From contig CALBHM010000217.1 in the NCBI GenBank assembly GCA_937892835.1, forward strand, positions 1 to 6,740: a stretch of DNA of 6,740 nt. The letters are read 5' to 3'. Source of the DNA: an uncultured Ruminococcus sp. (GTDB taxonomy: Bacteria > Bacillota > Clostridia > Oscillospirales > Acutalibacteraceae). The translations under genes were made by a program, and so were the position numbers. The notes beneath the pieces are model-generated. The model searched no databases, was not told where the DNA came from, and saw only the letters and a list, made by a program, of their open reading frames with translations. Of this stretch, positions 5,223 through 6,740 are shown one piece after another. The stretch's first letter is position 1; each line of letters begins with the position of its first letter.

Positions 5223-6712
5223 ACGCCAGACCTGAGGAAATCAGCAACATTATAAAAGAACAAATAAAAAATTATAAATCAAAAATCGAAATGGCGGAGA
5301 CCGGCACGGTTATCCTTGTCGGCGACGGTATTGCAAAGGTTTACGGTCTGCGTAACTGCATGGCAAGTGAGCTTCTTGAGTTTGAGGACGGAAGCTTCGG
5401 CCTTGCGCAGAACCTCGAGGAGGAGACCGTTTCAGTTGCTATTATGTCCGAGACGGACAAGATCAAGGAAGGCTCAAAGGTTCGCAGAACAGGACGTGTG
5501 CTTTCCGTTCCTGTCGGTGAGGAGCTTCTCGGCAGAGTTGTTAATGCGCTCGGTGAGCCGATTGACGGCAAAGGATCGGTTAATTGCAAGGCGACCCATC
5601 CGATTGAGTCGGAAGCACCGGGAATTATTCAGCGTAAGAGCGTTTCTGTTCCGCTTCAGACAGGCATTAAGGCTATTGACAGCATGATCCCTATCGGAAG
5701 AGGTCAGCGTGAGCTTATTATCGGTGACCGTCAGACAGGTAAATCCGAAATTGCCGTTGATACTATTATCAACCAAAAGGGCAAGGACGTTATCTGCATC
5801 TATGTTGCAATCGGTCAGAAGAACACTTCTGTTGTTCAGCTCGCTCAGAATCTTCAAAGAGCGGGAGCAATGGAGTATACGATTATAGTCTCGGCTTCGG
5901 CCTCCGAGAGTGCGCCCGTGCAGTACATTGCACCGTACTCCGGCTGCGCTATGGCTGAGTATTTCAGAGAAAAGGGCAGAGATGTCCTCATTGTATATGA
6001 TGATTTGAGCAAGCATGCGGTAGCTTACCGTGCACTTTCCCTGCTCATTCGCCGTCCGCCGGGACGTGAGGCTTACCCTGGAGATGTTTTCTATCTCCAT
6101 TCAAGACTTCTTGAACGTTCGGCATGCGTTGCTGACGAATACGGCGGAGGCTCAATCACCGCACTGCCGCTTATCGAGACGCAGGCAGGCGACGTTTCGG
6201 CTTATATTCCGACCAACGTTATTTCTATCACGGACGGACAGATTTTCCTCGAAACAGAGCTTTTTCATTCGGGTATCATGCCGGCTATCAACCCCGGTAT
6301 TTCCGTCAGCCGAGTCGGCGGTTCGGCTCAGCTGAAAGCGATGAAAAAGGTTTCGGGCGAATTGAAGCTTCTTTATTCTCAGTATCTTGAGCTTAAATCA
6401 TTCGCCCAGTTCGGCAGCGACCTTGATGCCGACACCAAGAAGAGACTTGCCCTCGGCGAAAGAATCGTTGAGGTTCTCAAGCAGGACAGAAATCATCCTC
6501 TCAGAGCAGGCTGTCAGGTTGTTATTATCTATGCCGTTATTCACGGCTACCTTGACAGCGTTGAGGTAAATAAGGTCAAGGATTACGAGGAGGAGCTTTA
6601 TTCAAAGCTTGAAGCGGAGAAGCAGGATCTGCTCAACCGTCTTGAAGCCGGCTTCTACGAGCAGTGCGACATAGACGAGATCGAAGCTACGCTCAAGGAA
6701 ATGCAGAGGTGA
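5219..6712 (+). CDS. atpA: F-type ATP synthase subunit alpha
   Basis: Alpha forms the F1 hexamer with beta and binds nucleotide at the non-catalytic sites. The 497-residue product is complete. It has an N-terminal helix that meets delta (1-22), a beta-barrel domain (about 25-95), a central nucleotide-binding domain (about 96-375) and a helical C-terminal domain. The Walker A motif is GDRQTGKS (169-176) with Lys175; Ser then Glu follow where many homologues have Thr then Ala. The Walker B region is DVLIVYDDLSKH (255-266). The alpha/beta signature PAINPGISVS (355-364) precedes Arg365, which aligns with the arginine finger (E. coli alpha Arg376). The GTG start overlaps the atpH stop as GTGA and is preceded by GGGAG at 5204-5208; MNARPEEISNIIKEQI is the standard N-terminus. 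The beta gene, needed for catalysis, lies beyond the window. Confidence 0.98.
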   Translation: MNARPEEISNIIKEQIKNYKSKIEMAETGTVILVGDGIAKVYGLRNCMASELLEFEDGSFGLAQNLEEETVSVAIMSETDKIKEGSKVRRTGRVLSVPVGEELLGRVVNALGEPIDGKGSVNCKATHPIESEAPGIIQRKSVSVPLQTGIKAIDSMIPIGRGQRELIIGDRQTGKSEIAVDTIINQKGKDVICIYVAIGQKNTSVVQLAQNLQRAGAMEYTIIVSASASESAPVQYIAPYSGCAMAEYFREKGRDVLIVYDDLSKHAVAYRALSLLIRRPPGREAYPGDVFYLHSRLLERSACVADEYGGGSITALPLIETQAGDVSAYIPTNVISITDGQIFLETELFHSGIMPAINPGISVSRVGGSAQLKAMKKVSGELKLLYSQYLELKSFAQFGSDLDADTKKRLALGERIVEVLKQDRNHPLRAGCQVVIIYAVIHGYLDSVEVNKVKDYEEELYSKLEAEKQDLLNRLEAGFYEQCDIDEIEATLKEMQR

Positions 6713-6717
6713 TATGA

Positions 6718-6740
6718 ATGGGAGCTGATATAAAATCTCT
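6718..6740 (+). CDS. atpG: F-type ATP synthase subunit gamma, first codons only
   Basis: Seven full codons read MGADIKS before the window ends. The position right after atpA, the AGAGGTGA ribosome binding site at 6705-6712 (overlapping the atpA stop) with a five-base spacer, and the IKS residues at the start fit the central-shaft subunit gamma. A nearby ATG at 6714 stops after four codons and is not the start. So short a fragment is identified mainly by operon order. Confidence 0.8.

Noticed and set aside
5474..6100. A 208-codon open frame on the minus strand opposite atpA
   Set aside because: It is fully antisense to the highly conserved alpha subunit and reflects that gene's codon bias; the product has no family motif.

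Overview
The window looks like a chromosomal segment of an anaerobic Firmicute of class Clostridia, probably an Oscillospiraceae/Ruminococcaceae-type gut bacterium. Supporting signs are strong AGGAGG-type ribosome binding sites, an ireB gene, a complete F-type ATP synthase operon in Gram-positive order (I-a-c-b-delta-alpha-gamma), intermediate base composition, and an inverted-repeat element of a kind I associate with this group. The genus cannot be fixed from the sequence. All convincing genes lie on the + strand.

Layout. (1) Positions 1-439 hold the 3' part of a cyclophilin-type peptidyl-prolyl isomerase. A weak hairpin separates it from 494-1312, an uncharacterised membrane-anchored protein with two related beta-rich domains. 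(2) A near-consensus sigma-A promoter at 1358-1386 drives a two-gene unit: ireB (1415-1660), a small substrate of PASTA-domain Ser/Thr kinases, and a 97-residue protein of unknown function (1676-1969). A hairpin terminator closes the unit at 1983-2019. (3) Positions 1970-2540 (571 bases) carry no convincing gene. They hold the terminator, a duplicated 10-mer, a good extended -10 promoter (2096-2124), a 155-bp MITE-like inverted-repeat element (2207-2361) and the rest of a long leader. (4) From 2541 to the window end run atpI, atpB, atpE, atpF, atpH, atpA and the first codons of atpG, closely spaced or overlapping. The beta and epsilon genes should follow outside the window.

How the genes work together. 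AtpB, AtpE and AtpF form the membrane Fo sector, AtpH joins the stalk to F1, and AtpA with the partial AtpG begins F1. AtpI probably helps c-ring assembly. The c subunit has a carboxylate at the position of Ilyobacter Gln32, the main carboxylate, and Thr/Thr/Tyr ligand positions. This is the two-carboxylate pattern of Na+-driven rotors, so the enzyme is probably Na+-coupled.

No clearly new multi-gene system is visible; most of the window is core housekeeping. The points most worth a second look are the inverted-repeat element between the apparent atp promoter and atpI, the Na+-type c subunit, the unknown gene paired with ireB, and the duplicated-domain anchored protein.
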